This document shows positions 54,220-64,000 of a stretch of 64,000 nucleotides of DNA, one piece after another (the first letter of the stretch is position 1; each line of letters begins with the position of its first letter). The notes beneath the pieces are model-generated. The model was given only the letters and a program-made list of their open reading frames with translations. It was not told the origin of the DNA and did no database searches. This DNA is from Alteromonas macleodii ATCC 27126. Lineage in GTDB: Bacteria > Pseudomonadota > Gammaproteobacteria > Enterobacterales > Alteromonadaceae. The stretch covers positions 3,162,001-3,226,000 of the forward strand of contig NC_018632.1 of the NCBI RefSeq assembly GCF_000172635.2. The letters are read 5' to 3'. The position numbers were made by a program, and so were the translations under genes.

Positions 54220-54537
54220 TTTGCATTCATAAGACTATCAAGTTGTAAGTACCAAAAACAATCGTTTCAAATTAAGGTATTTTTACTGTGGACAGGAGTG
54301 GTGTTACTTACTTCTGCTTAGTACTTATTGCTGCCGCTTTAAGCGTCGATTCGCTTTACTTTTTCACGCACCAGTTTTGTGAAAATCCCAAGTGTATGAC
54401 TTGGCGGCGAAAAGCTGTACTATTCCAATAGTGATTCATTTATATGCAGTTCTTAGGGACCGCATCATTTAAATGTTAGGCATGTGTTGTATATTGGCGC
54501 CGAAAGCAAGCTTCAAGAGGATAGGCAGTAATTTTTT
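54220..54537. other. Intergenic region between accessory genes
   Basis: No coding frame is supported in this 318-base stretch. A GTTAGGC heptamer (54475-54481) lies near the next gene but lacks the partner needed for an attC site. No clear terminator follows the GIY-YIG gene. Confidence 0.4.
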
Positions 54538-55554
54538 ATGGATATTTTGTATTTCCTAATTTCTACATTCGTACTTTTAGGTCTCTTAGGATATTTTACA
54601 AATTGGAAATTTTGGGGATGGATTGATATTCTATATTATCCCCTCGGGGCTATTGGTGTTGTTCTCGTCTTCTTTCAAACTGAGTCAGATAGAGCCGGAA
54701 TTAAACTACTTGAGCTAGAAAACGAAGCTACGAAACAACTGGCAGAATTACAAAATAAAAAGCCTGTATTTGATGATTATACAAATGAGGATTCCTTAAT
54801 AAGCCAGTTTGGAAAACATTTGACTCATATTTCAGATTACTCAAAAGCATGCGGAAACTACCATCGCTCTAGGTTATGTTCAATTTCTCAAAATTTATCC
54901 CCCGTAACCTCTAAGTATGAATCTTTATTTAATCAGAAAAATGGAGTTGAACGAGTTTATACCGTTTGCTCTCAATCACAGTCATTAATCAATGAAGTTG
55001 TCAGCATAAAAGCCTTGGATTCAATATTTACTTACTATTTGCCAAAATATTATTCTATGGGACTAGAGCAGGGCTTCCATCAATCTAACTATGATGAAGT
55101 TAATGACTTTATGCAAACTTTTGATAGACAAGCAGAAAAGGAATTTCAAAGGGAAGTTGTAAATGACTCTTTCGACAAAGAGTCACAAAACAGATTAAAG
55201 GAAAATTTTGAGGCTAGTTTATATTTTTCGAAGTCAATTTTACGATCTTTAAGTGTTTGCTTTAGAGCTCCAGAATCTGTCCGTAATGGATATTTAATGA
55301 ATTGGAGGACAGAGATAGAGCATAAACAAGGTAAGCTTAACGATGTAAAAACTAAAATAAAGATAAATAAAGATAAAATATCGAATGACACTGCAAGTAT
55401 ATTTAGCTTTTTCTATTGGCCTTATATTCTTATTTTGGCTTTATCTTTGAAATTTGGTAAAGCAGTTAATGGAATTCGCCCTAAAGATAAGCCTAACAAT
55501 TCATTCAAAAAGACAAAAAAAAGTTGGCTTTTGTTCCTGCGTCGTTTATTTTAG
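54538..55554 (+). CDS. AT-rich membrane protein of unknown function
   Basis: This 338-residue protein has two membrane helices at the N-terminus (about 3-18 and 30-46) and one near residues 280-298. The large central part (about 50-275) is hydrophilic and helical, with several cysteines (for example ACGNYHRSRLCS). It is visibly more AT-rich than its neighbours and uses A/T-ending codons, suggesting acquisition by transfer. The family is not recognised. It ends with a basic tail (KKTKKSWLLFLRRLF). It might work with the GIY-YIG protein upstream, but the 318-base gap leaves that open. Confidence 0.65.
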   Translation: MDILYFLISTFVLLGLLGYFTNWKFWGWIDILYYPLGAIGVVLVFFQTESDRAGIKLLELENEATKQLAELQNKKPVFDDYTNEDSLISQFGKHLTHISDYSKACGNYHRSRLCSISQNLSPVTSKYESLFNQKNGVERVYTVCSQSQSLINEVVSIKALDSIFTYYLPKYYSMGLEQGFHQSNYDEVNDFMQTFDRQAEKEFQREVVNDSFDKESQNRLKENFEASLYFSKSILRSLSVCFRAPESVRNGYLMNWRTEIEHKQGKLNDVKTKIKINKDKISNDTASIFSFFYWPYILILALSLKFGKAVNGIRPKDKPNNSFKKTKKSWLLFLRRLF

Positions 55555-55690
55555 CCAACATTTTTGCCTATTAACGAGGCGTTGAGCGTCTGCCGTTTGT
55601 TTAAAGCAGACTTCGAATACTAAACATAAGAAACTCCAATCTACGCTCACATCGGCCGTTTACGTTTAAATACTAGAAATTAAAGATAAC

Positions 55691-55718
55691 AAAAAAGGCG
55701 AACCACTCGGTTCGCCTT
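55691..55718 (-). terminator. Rho-independent terminator of the gcv operon
   Basis: Perfect 8-bp stem GGCGAACC/GGTTCGCC (55697-55704 and 55709-55716) with a four-base loop. On the minus strand it is followed by TTTTTTG. It lies about 45 bases after the gcvP stop. Confidence 0.9.
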
Positions 55719-55759
55719 CCAAATCAATCAAGCTTTCACAGCAAAGCTACTAGACCACC

Positions 55760-58669
55760 CTATTCCTCAGAATAGCTCTCAATGCTAGGGCAAGAACAGA
55801 TCAGGTTACGGTCGCCGTAAACGTCATCAATACGGTTAACCGTTGGCCAGAACTTGTTTCTGTGTACTTCTGGTGCCGGGTACGCTGCTAGCATGCGGTC
55901 GTAGCTGCGGTTCCAATCGCTGTCACAGATATCCGCTAGTGTGTGCGGCGCATTGTGTAGCGGGTTGTCAGTGGCATCCCACTCACCGCTTTCTACTTTC
56001 GCAATTTCTTGGCGAATGCTAACCATGGCGTTAATGAAACGGTCTAGTTCGTACTTCGCTTCCGACTCGGTTGGCTCAATCATAAGCGTACCCGCTACTG
56101 GAAAGCTCATGGTTGGCGCGTGGAAACCGTAGTCGTTTAAGCGCTTCGCAATGTCTAGCTCGGTTACACCGCTTGCTTCTTTAAGCGGGCGAAGGTCAAT
56201 AATACACTCGTGCGCTACGCGGCCATTGTTGCCTTTGTAAAGCACTGGGAAGTGCCCTTCTAGCTTCTTAGCCACATAGTTAGCGTTAAGAATAGCTACT
56301 TCGGTTGCACGTCGAAGGCCAGCGCTACCCATCATTTTGATGTACATGTAGCTAATAGGCAGAATTGACGCACTGCCCCATGGCGCTGCCGATACCGCAC
56401 CACAGTCTTTGCCTGCGGTTTCTACGTTAACAACCGTGTGGTTTGGTAGGAATGGCGCAAGGTGCGACTTAACACCAATTGGTCCCATACCTGGGCCACC
56501 GCCACCGTGTGGAATACAGAAGGTTTTGTGTAGGTTAAGGTGCGACACGTCTGAACCAATGAAGCCAGGTGACGTAATGCCCACCTGCGCGTTCATGTTC
56601 GCGCCGTCCATGTAAACCTGACCGCCGTATTGGTGAACAATGTCACAAATCTCGCGTACGGTTTCTTCATATACACCATGGGTAGAAGGGTATGTGATCA
56701 TGGCGCACGATAGGTTGTCACCCACTTCTTCCGCTTTCTTGCGAAGGTCGTTAAGGTCTACGTTACCTTTGCTATCACACGCTACTACTACCACTTTAAG
56801 GCTAACCATTTGCGCAGACGCAGGGTTAGTACCGTGGGCAGAGCTTGGAATTAGGCACACGTTTCTGTGACCTTCGCCACGGCTTTCGTGGTAACGCTGA
56901 ATAGCCAATAGGCCCGCGTATTCACCTTGCGCACCTGAGTTAGGCTGCATTGAAAGCGCGTCGTAACCTGTTACGTTAATTAACCACTCGCTTAGCTCGG
57001 CAATCATTTCTTGATAGCCCGCAGCTTGGTCTAGTGGTGCAAACGGGTGAAGCTGACCGAATTCAGCCCATGTTACTGGGATCATTTCAGCCGTTGCGTT
57101 TAGCTTCATGGTGCACGAACCCAATGAAATCATTGAGTGGTTAAGCGCCAAGTCTTTGTTTTCAAGGCTCTTGATGTAGCGAAGCATCTCTGTTTCAGAG
57201 TGATACTTGTTAAACACTTCGTGGGTTAGGAAGTCGCTAGTACGTACTAAACCTTCAGGAATAGATTTTACGTCTTGCGTGGTTACTTCTGCATCCAGAC
57301 CTTCCACTGTTAAGCCGTGCTCTTCACCAAGCAGTACGTCGAATAGCGCAACAATGTCTTCACGTGTGGTGGTTTCGTCAAGCGACACACCTACCGCACC
57401 TTCAAGGTCTGCACGCAGGTTCATGCCTTTTGCGTAGGCTTTCGCTAGTACGTCTTCTTTGTTGCTTACCATTACGGTTAGCGTGTCGAAGTACGTGCTG
57501 TGCTTAAGGGCTACACCTTTTTCCGCACCTTTCTGGTTCAAACCAGTAGCAAGAATGTCGGCGAAGCGGTGAATACGCTCAGCGATAGTTTTAAGACCTT
57601 GTGGGCCGTGGTACACAGCGTAGAAGCTTGCCATGTTGGCTAGCAGCACCTGCGCTGTACAAATGTTCGAGTTCGCTTTTTCGCGGCGAATGTGCTGTTC
57701 ACGGGTTTGTAGCGCCATACGAAGTGCTGGGCGACCACGAGTGTCTTTACTTACACCAATAATACGGCCAGGTAGTGAACGCTTGTAGCTGTCGCGTGTA
57801 GCAAAGAATGCCGCATGTGGGCCACCATAACCCATAGGTACACCAAAGCGCTGTGCACTACCAAGTGCAACGTCTGCACCTAGCTCGCCAGGCGACTTCA
57901 GCATTACCAAGCTCATTAGGTCAGCGGCTACTGCCACAATCCCTTTTTTCGCTTGTACCGCAGCAATGATATCGCTAATGTCTTTTACTTCGCCTGTAGA
58001 AGTTGGATATTGAAGTAGCGCACCGAATACGTCGTGTTCAGCTGCTTCTTCTGCCGCACCTTTGATGATTTCAAAACCGAACATTTCAGCGCGAGTTTCA
58101 ACCACGTCAACCGTTTGCGGGTGAACGTCGTTAGCAATAAAGAACGCATTCGCTTTTTTGTTCTTAGACACACGCTTAGCAAGGCCCATGGCTTCTGCTG
58201 CCGCTGTACCTTCATCAAGTAATGACGCAGATGCTAGCTCTAGGCCAGTTAGGTCAATGGTCACTTGTTGGAAGTTAAGAATGGCTTCCAAACGACCTTG
58301 CGCAATTTCTGGCTGGTAAGGCGTGTACGCTGTGTACCAACCTGGATTTTCTAGCACGTTGCGAAGAATAACGTTTGGTACGTGGGTATCGTAGTAACCC
58401 ATACCAATGAAAGAACGGTTAATTTTGTTCTTTTGCGCAACGGCTTTAAGTTCACTTAATGCTTCAACTTCTGTCGCCCCTTCACCACATTTTAGTGGCT
58501 CTGGTAGCGCAATACCTGCCGGTACAGTTTGCTCAATTAAATCGTCTAGTGAGCTTGCACCAATAGCAGACAGCATTTCTTCAATTTCGCCTTTACCCGG
58601 GCCAATGTGACGGCGGATAAATGTATCTTTTTGCTCTAGTTGAGCCAATGTAGGGGAAGTATTCGACAT
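55760..58669 (-). CDS. gcvP: Glycine dehydrogenase (decarboxylating), P-protein
   Basis: This homodimeric PLP enzyme of the glycine cleavage system is about 969 residues, the usual length, starting from [15 protein letters not shown]; the frame extends 11 codons further to 58702. The ribosome site is weak. The PLP-lysine block is [19 protein letters not shown] and the N-terminal [11 protein letters not shown] is typical. It decarboxylates glycine and passes the methylamine to the lipoyl arm of GcvH. Last gene of the gcvT-gcvH-gcvP operon; a hairpin precedes it. Confidence 0.97.
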   Translation of the reverse strand: MSNTSPTLAQLEQKDTFIRRHIGPGKGEIEEMLSAIGASSLDDLIEQTVPAGIALPEPLKCGEGATEVEALSELKAVAQKNKINRSFIGMGYYDTHVPNVILRNVLENPGWYTAYTPYQPEIAQGRLEAILNFQQVTIDLTGLELASASLLDEGTAAAEAMGLAKRVSKNKKANAFFIANDVHPQTVDVVETRAEMFGFEIIKGAAEEAAEHDVFGALLQYPTSTGEVKDISDIIAAVQAKKGIVAVAADLMSLVMLKSPGELGADVALGSAQRFGVPMGYGGPHAAFFATRDSYKRSLPGRIIGVSKDTRGRPALRMALQTREQHIRREKANSNICTAQVLLANMASFYAVYHGPQGLKTIAERIHRFADILATGLNQKGAEKGVALKHSTYFDTLTVMVSNKEDVLAKAYAKGMNLRADLEGAVGVSLDETTTREDIVALFDVLLGEEHGLTVEGLDAEVTTQDVKSIPEGLVRTSDFLTHEVFNKYHSETEMLRYIKSLENKDLALNHSMISLGSCTMKLNATAEMIPVTWAEFGQLHPFAPLDQAAGYQEMIAELSEWLINVTGYDALSMQPNSGAQGEYAGLLAIQRYHESRGEGHRNVCLIPSSAHGTNPASAQMVSLKVVVVACDSKGNVDLNDLRKKAEEVGDNLSCAMITYPSTHGVYEETVREICDIVHQYGGQVYMDGANMNAQVGITSPGFIGSDVSHLNLHKTFCIPHGGGGPGMGPIGVKSHLAPFLPNHTVVNVETAGKDCGAVSAAPWGSASILPISYMYIKMMGSAGLRRATEVAILNANYVAKKLEGHFPVLYKGNNGRVAHECIIDLRPLKEASGVTELDIAKRLNDYGFHAPTMSFPVAGTLMIEPTESEAKYELDRFINAMVSIRQEIAKVESGEWDATDNPLHNAPHTLADICDSDWNRSYDRMLAAYPAPEVHRNKFWPTVNRIDDVYGDRNLICSCPSIESYSEE

Positions 58670-58725
58670 AACGTTGTTAAGCACTCGTAATGGTTGCCGC
58701 AAGGGCGCGTTAAATCTTTAAGTTA

Positions 58726-58757
58726 AAAAGGGGCTGAATTATCTTCATGCCCCTTTT
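58726..58757 (-). terminator. Hairpin between gcvH and gcvP
   Basis: AAAAGGGGC (58726-58734) pairs with GCCCCTTTT (58749-58757). On the minus strand it is followed by TTTTTAA, so it looks like an intrinsic terminator or attenuator that could lower gcvP expression or stop part of the transcripts after gcvH. Confidence 0.6.
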
Positions 58758-58790
58758 CAAATTATGGTTCTTTTAAAACTGCGTAACGAA

Positions 58791-59180
58791 TTACTCTTCG
58801 TCGATGCTGTTTTCGTAGCCTTCAGCGTCTAGTAGACCTTCTACTTCTGCCGCGTCGTCAGCTTTAATTTTGAATAGCCAACCGTCGCCGTACGGGTCAG
58901 AGTTAACTAGTTCTGGTGAATCTTCTAGGTCTTCGTTAATCGCTACAATTTCACCTGAAATTGGCGCGTAAACGTCAGACGCTGCTTTTACCGATTCAGC
59001 AACACATACGTCGTCGCCAGTGCTTACTGCGTCGCCAACATCTGGCAAATCAACAAAAACCATGTCGCCAAGTAAGCCTTGTGCGTGCTCAGAAATACCT
59101 ACAGTGAAAACACCGTCACCTTCAGGGCGAACCCATTCGTGCGTAGCGGCATAGCGTAAATCAGTTGGGATGTTGCTCAT
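58791..59180 (-). CDS. gcvH: Glycine cleavage system H protein
   Basis: This 129-residue lipoyl carrier has the lipoylated Lys in [12 protein letters not shown] (about residue 65). The start [17 protein letters not shown] matches the family. It shuttles the aminomethyl group between P, T and L proteins. It lies 26 bases downstream of gcvT. The terminator-like hairpin follows. Confidence 0.97.
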   Translation of the reverse strand: MSNIPTDLRYAATHEWVRPEGDGVFTVGISEHAQGLLGDMVFVDLPDVGDAVSTGDDVCVAESVKAASDVYAPISGEIVAINEDLEDSPELVNSDPYGDGWLFKIKADDAAEVEGLLDAEGYENSIDEE

Positions 59181-59206
59181 AATCGTTCCTGTTATTCTCT
59201 GTTAAC

Positions 59207-60286
59207 TTATAAAACACTTTTTCCATTGCGAACAAAGGAGGGCTTAACCACTTTTACTGTAACCCACTTTTTGCGCATTTCCACTTCTACTGTTTCACCA
59301 ACATCACTTGGTACTCGTGCCATCGCAATCGAGTGACCTAGTGTTGGAGAAAACGTACCTGAAGTGATAACGCCTTCGCCGCTTTCTGTTTTCACTTTAA
59401 GACCGTGACGCAGCACGCCTTTTTCAGTCATCACCAAGCCTACTAGCTTGTCGGTACCCGCTTCGCGCTGCGCTTCTAGTGCTTTACGCCCTACGAAGTC
59501 ACGATCAGCCGGTTCCCACGTAATTGTCCAGCCCATGTTAGCCGCTAGTGGTGATACGGTTTCATCCATATCTTGGCCGTACAGGTTCATGCCAGCTTCT
59601 AGGCGAAGTGTGTCGCGAGCACCCAGGCCGCATGGCTTAACGCCCGCGTCTAGTAGTGCTTGCCAGAAGCTTTCCGCTTGCTCCGCTGGCACCATAATTT
59701 CATAGCCTGCTTCACCGGTGTAACCTGTGGTGGCAATGAACAAGTCTTCTGCTTGTACACCAAAGAATGGCTTCATGCCCGCTACCGCTTCTTTTTGCGC
59801 TGCGCTGAACAAGGTGGCTGCTTTTTCTTTTGCGTTAGGGCCTTGTACGGCAATCATGGCAAATTCAGGGCGCTCGGTGATGGTTACGTCAAAGCCTTCT
59901 GCTTTGCTCATTAACCAGTTCATGTCTTTTTCGCGCGTTGCTGAATTAACCACTAAACGATAGTTAGTCTCGTCGAAGTGATAAACGATAAGGTCGTCTA
60001 CAACACCGCCTTCTTCGTTAAGCATGCCGCTGTATAGCGCTTTGCCTTTGTCTTTTAATTTTGCCACGTCGTTGGCTAAAAGGTACTGAAGATACGCTTT
60101 GGCTTGCGCGCCTTTTACGTCAACAATGGTCATGTGAGACACATCAAACATACCGGCGTCTTGACGCACAGCGTGATGCTCTTCAATTTGTGAACCATAG
60201 TTAATTGGCATATCCCAGCCGAAGAAATCGACCATTTTCGCACCGGCTTCTAGGTGCTTTGCGTGTAGGGCGGTGGTACTAGACAT
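59207..60286 (-). CDS. gcvT: Glycine cleavage system aminomethyltransferase (T-protein)
   Basis: This 359-residue tetrahydrofolate-dependent aminomethyltransferase carries the family blocks [35 protein letters not shown] and [16 protein letters not shown], and [23 protein letters not shown] near residue 230. It releases ammonia and transfers the C1 unit to THF. First gene of the operon. About 85 bases upstream of the start is a 9-bp inverted repeat, but no glycine riboswitch is visible. Confidence 0.97.
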   Translation of the reverse strand: MSSTTALHAKHLEAGAKMVDFFGWDMPINYGSQIEEHHAVRQDAGMFDVSHMTIVDVKGAQAKAYLQYLLANDVAKLKDKGKALYSGMLNEEGGVVDDLIVYHFDETNYRLVVNSATREKDMNWLMSKAEGFDVTITERPEFAMIAVQGPNAKEKAATLFSAAQKEAVAGMKPFFGVQAEDLFIATTGYTGEAGYEIMVPAEQAESFWQALLDAGVKPCGLGARDTLRLEAGMNLYGQDMDETVSPLAANMGWTITWEPADRDFVGRKALEAQREAGTDKLVGLVMTEKGVLRHGLKVKTESGEGVITSGTFSPTLGHSIAMARVPSDVGETVEVEMRKKWVTVKVVKPSFVRNGKSVL

Positions 60287-60550
60287 TCCACTTACTCTTT
60301 TTAATTTGAAAGGTAGAAAACGAAATTGAGTATAGTGAGCTAACGTTTATGCAACAAATTGGAAATTTTTATCAATACATTTAAAAAGCAAATGTATTAA
60401 ACACTGAACATCAGAAATACAAATATTCAGTATAAGTAAGAGTTGGTGAAGACTCGTCAAACTACTGCAGCTACTTGCCTTTTCTAATGTGGCAGCACCG
60501 ACTTTAATGCGACAGCACCAGTTTTACTGCAGCAGCGCAGACCAACAACA
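60287..60550. other. Leader/promoter region of the gcv operon
   Basis: Non-coding. It holds the inverted repeat listed below. The minus-strand sequence here has no recognisable glycine riboswitch pairing and no coding frame. Confidence 0.4.
60374..60398. promoter_or_regulatory. Perfect 9-bp inverted repeat upstream of gcvT
   Basis: AATACATTT (60374-60382) and AAATGTATT (60390-60398) are separated by seven bases, about 88 bases upstream of gcvT. It is a candidate operator or UP-element-like site. The binding protein is unknown. Confidence 0.4.
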
Positions 60551-60574
60551 AAAAATGCGCTGAAAAGCGCATTT
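60551..60574 (-). terminator. Rho-independent terminator of the nag operon
   Basis: AAATGCGC (60553-60560) pairs with GCGCATTT (60567-60574). On the minus strand it is followed by a run of T, about 50 bases after the nagP stop. Confidence 0.85.
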
Positions 60575-60618
60575 CTTTAAACAGTTGAACCGTGAGCCAC
60601 ACGGTAAAACACTGGTAT

Positions 60619-61970
60619 TTACCAGCGTTGTTTTTTACAGCCCAATACGGCGTAATAAGCAATAAAGCAGTAGCAAGGCAGCATAATCGCGTAGGCACTT
60701 TGACCACCTACTAGCTCACTAGCTCCGCCGTAAACCATGGGCAAAATGGCACCACCTGCAATACCCATAATAAGTAGTGCCGAACCTTGTGCAGTGTATT
60801 TACCTAAATTATTTAGCGCCAGCGGCCAAATTGCAGGCCACACCATGGCATTTGCCAAGCCAAGAAGCGCAATACACGTCACGCTGTTAGGTAAGAAAGG
60901 AAGCGATTGCACACCCGTCCATCCCCACAACACTTCAGAGATCCCAGTATCAGTGTTTGAGCTCATTAGAATGCATGTGGTAAAAACTACGCCCAATACC
61001 GCAGAGCTTAGTAGCGCCGTTTGCTGAGAAATAAATCGAGGAATACAAATAAGGCCTACTGCGTATCCAATAACCATAGCAATCATGGTAAATGACGTTA
61101 GCGTGGTCGCGTTTTCTACGCCAATTGAAGAGCCATACAACCCAATGGTGTCGCCAGCAATAACTTCTACCCCAACGTAGAAGAACAGGCTTATTGCGCC
61201 CAATACTAAGTGTGGGAAATGCAGGATCTTTTTATCTTTATTTGAGGAAAGCGATGCTTCCGCAGTTTCGCCTTCTGCTTGCTCATCATTAATGGCTGGC
61301 AATGCAAGGCGCATAAATACCAGAGCCAGTACGCCCAATGCGATGGCCATTGCAACATAAGGCTGAATAAGTGAGACAGACATATCATTAATTAGCGTGG
61401 CTTTTACCTCTTGTGGCATGGCGTTTAACGACTCTTGATTTACGTCAGGCAAACCACTTAACACTAGACTAGTAAAAACAATAGGAGCCAGCACGCCAGC
61501 CGCTTTGTTAAGAAGGCCCATAAAGGCAATGCGAGCGGCAGCGCTTTCTTCGTTACCCAGTCGAACAATGAACGGGTTTGATGCAGTTTGGAGTATGGTC
61601 AAACCGCTACCTACCACAAATTGTGCCAGCAAAAACACGGGGAACATGGCGCTCAGCGCGGCAGGTACAAACAACAAACATCCCACTGCAATAATGCTAA
61701 GCCCTAAACTCACGCCCTTCTGGTAGCCTGTTTTTTCGAGGATCTTTGCCATGGGTAGCGCCATCACTACGTAAGCGATGTAAAAACAAAAGGCGATAAG
61801 CAACGCTTGCATTTCGGTTAGCTCGCACACCATTTGCAAAAACGGAATTAATGCCCCGTTTAACCATGTAATGAAGCCGAAAATGAAAACAGTAAACCGA
61901 TACTTAAAATAGGTACAAAGCGCCCCATTCCTGTTGCGTTGGGTACTTGCGACTGAGCTTGTGTTGTCAT
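60619..61970 (-). pseudogene. nagP: N-acetylglucosamine MFS transporter NagP, apparent one-base frameshift near the 5' end
   Basis: This is an MFS carrier of the FucP/NagP type that imports GlcNAc. The intact frame (60619-61839, about 406 residues) begins inside TM1 and has no AUG at the right place. The natural start is ATG 61970 (MTTQAQSQVPNATGMGRFVPIL), 31 bases after nagA; in that frame the protein stops 36 codons later. The two parts join as FVPILSIGLLF-FIFGFITWLNGALIPFLQ if one A is added to the AAAA run at 61886-61889 (T on the coding strand). This is a mutation, a sequencing error in a homopolymer, or a slippage site. The rest of the protein looks intact. Confidence 0.82.
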
Positions 61971-62000
61971 AGCAAAGATCTCTTATTTATTATTATGTTG

Positions 62001-63152
62001 TTAGTTAGCGCAAAGGCGTTTAATTCCGTTCTGCCACACTTCTAACAGAGTATTTTCGTTGTTTATCGCTAAAAAGTTAGCGCGCTTTCCTACCTCTATT
62101 TCACCTACCCTATCATGTATTTTGGTGAAGCGTGCTGGCGTTGCGCTTGCCATGGTACTGGCATGTTCTAATGCGATATTGATGTCGTTAATGCTGTTCG
62201 TTACTGCGCCGTGCATATCTAAACAGCTACCAGCTAACGTGCCATCGGGCGTGGTTAACTTGTTACCTTGGCGCGTGATATGAGTATCGAAGAACGCGAT
62301 GGTATCGTCGCTTGCGCCCACGTGGGCCATGGCGTCAGTTACTAGCATTAATTGATGCGGCCCTTTCACCTTATAAGCCAACTCTACCGCTTTCGGGTGA
62401 ATGTGATGATGGTCCACTATTATCCCGCACACGCTGTTGTTAAGTAGCGCCGCCCCCACCATTCCAGGCTCTCTAGAAGTCAGTGGCGACATGGCGTTAT
62501 AAAGGTGGGTAAAGCCTGATGCCCCAGCGTCTAATGCATTCTGCACGGTTTCAAAAGGTGCGTTTGAATGCCCTAAAGCAACAATAACTCCTTGCCCCAC
62601 CAAATCTCGGATGATGTCGCAAGGCACGTTTTCAGGCGCAACGGTGATAAGGACTTGCCCAATATCTCTTCGGGTATAGGTTGCCAGTTCACGGTCTGAA
62701 AGTGCGCGAATATAGCGTGGCAAGTGCACGCCTTTTTTCTCAACAGAAAGGTGCGGCCCTTCAAAGTGAACCCCCTCAACACTGGGGTGCGCCTGTGCAA
62801 TGGCCTCGCTTACTGCATCTGCCGCTTGCTCAATGGTGTCTATATCGTCGGTAATGAGAGTTGGAAACAATGTAGTGGTGCCGTATTTCAAGTGCGCTTC
62901 GGCCATCACGTTTATGCTTTCAAGCGTAGGAGCATGATTAAACATTGCGCCCCCACCACCATTTACCTGCGTGTCGATGTAGCCTGGAATAACTGCACCG
63001 CGTATGCGCTCGTTGATTGTCGCCGTTGCGTCTTTCTTAAAGTAAGAAAGAGGTGCAATGTCAGCTATCACACCCTTTTCAATGCTCAGCACCTGATTAT
63101 GCTGCCAGGCACCGTTCATCAGCACCTTTTCAGCCAGAATAATGGTCTTCAT
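62001..63152 (-). CDS. nagA: N-acetylglucosamine-6-phosphate deacetylase
   Basis: This 383-residue amidohydrolase removes the acetyl group from GlcNAc-6-phosphate in chitin and amino-sugar use. Catalytic and metal residues are visible in VHFEGPHLS (Glu), ALGHSNAPF (His), FTHLYNAMSPL (His) and LVTDAMA (Asp). The N-terminal DTQVNGGGGAMFNH block is typical. It overlaps the nagB-II gene by four bases (ATGA), so translation is coupled, and nagP lies 30 bases downstream. Confidence 0.96.
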   Translation of the reverse strand: MKTIILAEKVLMNGAWQHNQVLSIEKGVIADIAPLSYFKKDATATINERIRGAVIPGYIDTQVNGGGGAMFNHAPTLESINVMAEAHLKYGTTTLFPTLITDDIDTIEQAADAVSEAIAQAHPSVEGVHFEGPHLSVEKKGVHLPRYIRALSDRELATYTRRDIGQVLITVAPENVPCDIIRDLVGQGVIVALGHSNAPFETVQNALDAGASGFTHLYNAMSPLTSREPGMVGAALLNNSVCGIIVDHHHIHPKAVELAYKVKGPHQLMLVTDAMAHVGASDDTIAFFDTHITRQGNKLTTPDGTLAGSCLDMHGAVTNSINDINIALEHASTMASATPARFTKIHDRVGEIEVGKRANFLAINNENTLLEVWQNGIKRLCAN

Positions 63153-64000
63153 TGGGTTTTCGTTACCTTGTTTAATCCGGGTGGCGTATCTGGGTTCAAA
63201 CCTAATTCAACGGCAATTTTCTCTATATCCAGATAGAAGCGTTGCATTAGTAAAAGTGCGTCCAGCCTTGGGTGTGAAGACGTTACTCCGCCTTGCAGAT
63301 CTATACACTCACCGCCACGGGATCTCACATCTTGCACCATGTTTTGATGAAAAGGTGCGCTCTCATCTTCTATGTTTAACGAAATAAGCTTCAGCTTTTT
63401 CTCAACTAACGTCACTGGGCCATGGATGAACTCTGCACTGCTAAACGCTTCGGCATGTATACCCAATACTTCTTTTAATTTGAGCGCTACTTCTCGCCCA
63501 ACCGCATAGCCAAAGCCACGCCCTAAAACAATGGTGTTTCGCGTATTTTCTAAATGGGCTTTTGTTAGCTGAGACGGCGCATTGATCACTGCCTCTAGCT
63601 GCGAAGGCATGGCTTTTAGCGCATTAAATAGCGAGGTATTTTCGCTCCAACGGGCACACAAATGAAGAAGCGCCGACAGCGTTGCTAAAAAGCTCTTAGT
63701 AGCCGCAACCGCCTTTTCTTCCCCGGCAGATAAAGGAATAACGGCATCAGCCAGCTCGGCTAATGGCGACGTTTCATCATTCACGAAGGCAACCGTAAAT
63801 GCCCCGCCGTTTTTGGCCGACTCGGTTTGCTTTAGTATGTCTGGGCTGCGACCAGATTGAGAGATGATAAAAGCTACTGCCCCCTTCAAATTTAATTGGC
63901 GTTTGAATATGCCTGCTATTGAAAGGGCGGCACTGCACACTGGAATACCCATTTCGGTTTCAAAGAGATACTTTCCAAACACGCCGGCATGATCTGACGA
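63149..64000 (-). CDS. SIS-domain glucosamine-6-phosphate deaminase NagB-II (partial, N-terminus outside window)
   Basis: The C-terminal roughly 283 residues of a two-SIS-domain protein of the NagB-II/GlmS-like isomerase group. The frame is open to the window edge (SSDHAGVFGKYLFETEMG at the start). It has the SIS block SQSGRSPDILKQ (about residue 46) and a second domain with LGRGFGYAVGREVALKLKEVLG and SSAEFIHGPVTL. With nagA and nagP it should convert GlcN-6-P to fructose-6-P. The true start and any regulator gene are beyond the window. Confidence 0.9.
   Translation of the reverse strand, partial: SSDHAGVFGKYLFETEMGIPVCSAALSIAGIFKRQLNLKGAVAFIISQSGRSPDILKQTESAKNGGAFTVAFVNDETSPLAELADAVIPLSAGEEKAVAATKSFLATLSALLHLCARWSENTSLFNALKAMPSQLEAVINAPSQLTKAHLENTRNTIVLGRGFGYAVGREVALKLKEVLGIHAEAFSSAEFIHGPVTLVEKKLKLISLNIEDESAPFHQNMVQDVRSRGGECIDLQGGVTSSHPRLDALLLMQRFYLDIEKIAVELGLNPDTPPGLNKVTKTQ

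Noticed and set aside
54475..55587. Possible integron cassette (GTTAGGC at 54475 and GTTGAGC at 55581 around the AT-rich gene)
   Set aside because: The second site folds only into a stem of about 34 bases, shorter than any usual attC. The first has no complementary partner. The heptamer is expected about once per kilobase by chance, and no integrase is present.
60287..60550. Glycine riboswitch upstream of gcvT
   Set aside because: I could not find the expected conserved pairing blocks on the minus strand; only an inverted repeat is visible.

Overview
The window looks like a chromosomal segment of a marine gammaproteobacterium of the Alteromonadaceae, most probably Alteromonas. This rests on gene content: a class GN sortase next to its marine-proteobacterial substrate protein, a NagB-II/NagA/NagP chitosugar operon, DUF3010, a lone GH28 enzyme under a LacI-type palindrome, and a gcvT-gcvH-gcvP operon. 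I saw no rRNA, tRNA, CRISPR array or prophage. About 50 protein genes are supported. The first (SDR oxidoreductase) and last (NagB-II) run off the window edges.

Region by region. 1-5290: a stress/housekeeping mix (SDR enzyme, DJ-1/PfpI protein, BrkB-type membrane protein, YcaD-like MFS carrier, periplasmic beta-lactamase-fold hydrolase). 5471-10988: a LytS/LytTR-type two-component pair, an AraC regulator and two tandem alpha/beta hydrolases with a cysteine nucleophile. 11310-14106: the dedicated sortase pair. 14123-18929: a heavy-metal RND pump and adaptor with histidine-rich metal-binding stretches and a small Cys/His-rich protein. 19014-31874: mostly single genes (GH28, adenosine deaminase, redoxin, YaeQ, repeat lipoprotein, nitroreductase, sugar-efflux MFS, M3 peptidase, DksA-like protein). 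32123-35295: MarR-GNAT fusion, Nei glycosylase and an MDR dehydrogenase.

35396-37270 is a mobile-element zone: a REP-associated tyrosine transposase (RAYT) and seven copies of a 16-base repeat, one of which supplies the start codon of the following recQ-like helicase gene. Directly after recQ, 39316-40382 holds the most interesting locus of the window: a tetrapyrrole-methylase-fold enzyme resembling borosin backbone alpha-N-methyltransferases, followed 14 bases later by a 68-residue precursor-like peptide. This is an apparent two-gene (split) borosin RiPP system of the type known from Shewanella SonM/SonA. A very large TPR-containing hybrid histidine kinase follows at once on the same strand.

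43726-55554 carries DUF3010, a bacteriophytochrome hybrid kinase, a PQQ-type sugar dehydrogenase, a short peptide/sRNA-like transcription unit, a periplasmic-binding-protein-like protein, an esterase with TPRs, a second beta-lactamase-fold lipoprotein, and two accessory genes (a GIY-YIG/DUF4041 protein and an AT-rich membrane protein). 55760-64000 on the minus strand holds the glycine cleavage operon (gcvT-gcvH-gcvP) and the amino-sugar operon (nagB-II, nagA, nagP). In the given sequence nagP carries a one-base frameshift near its 5' end.
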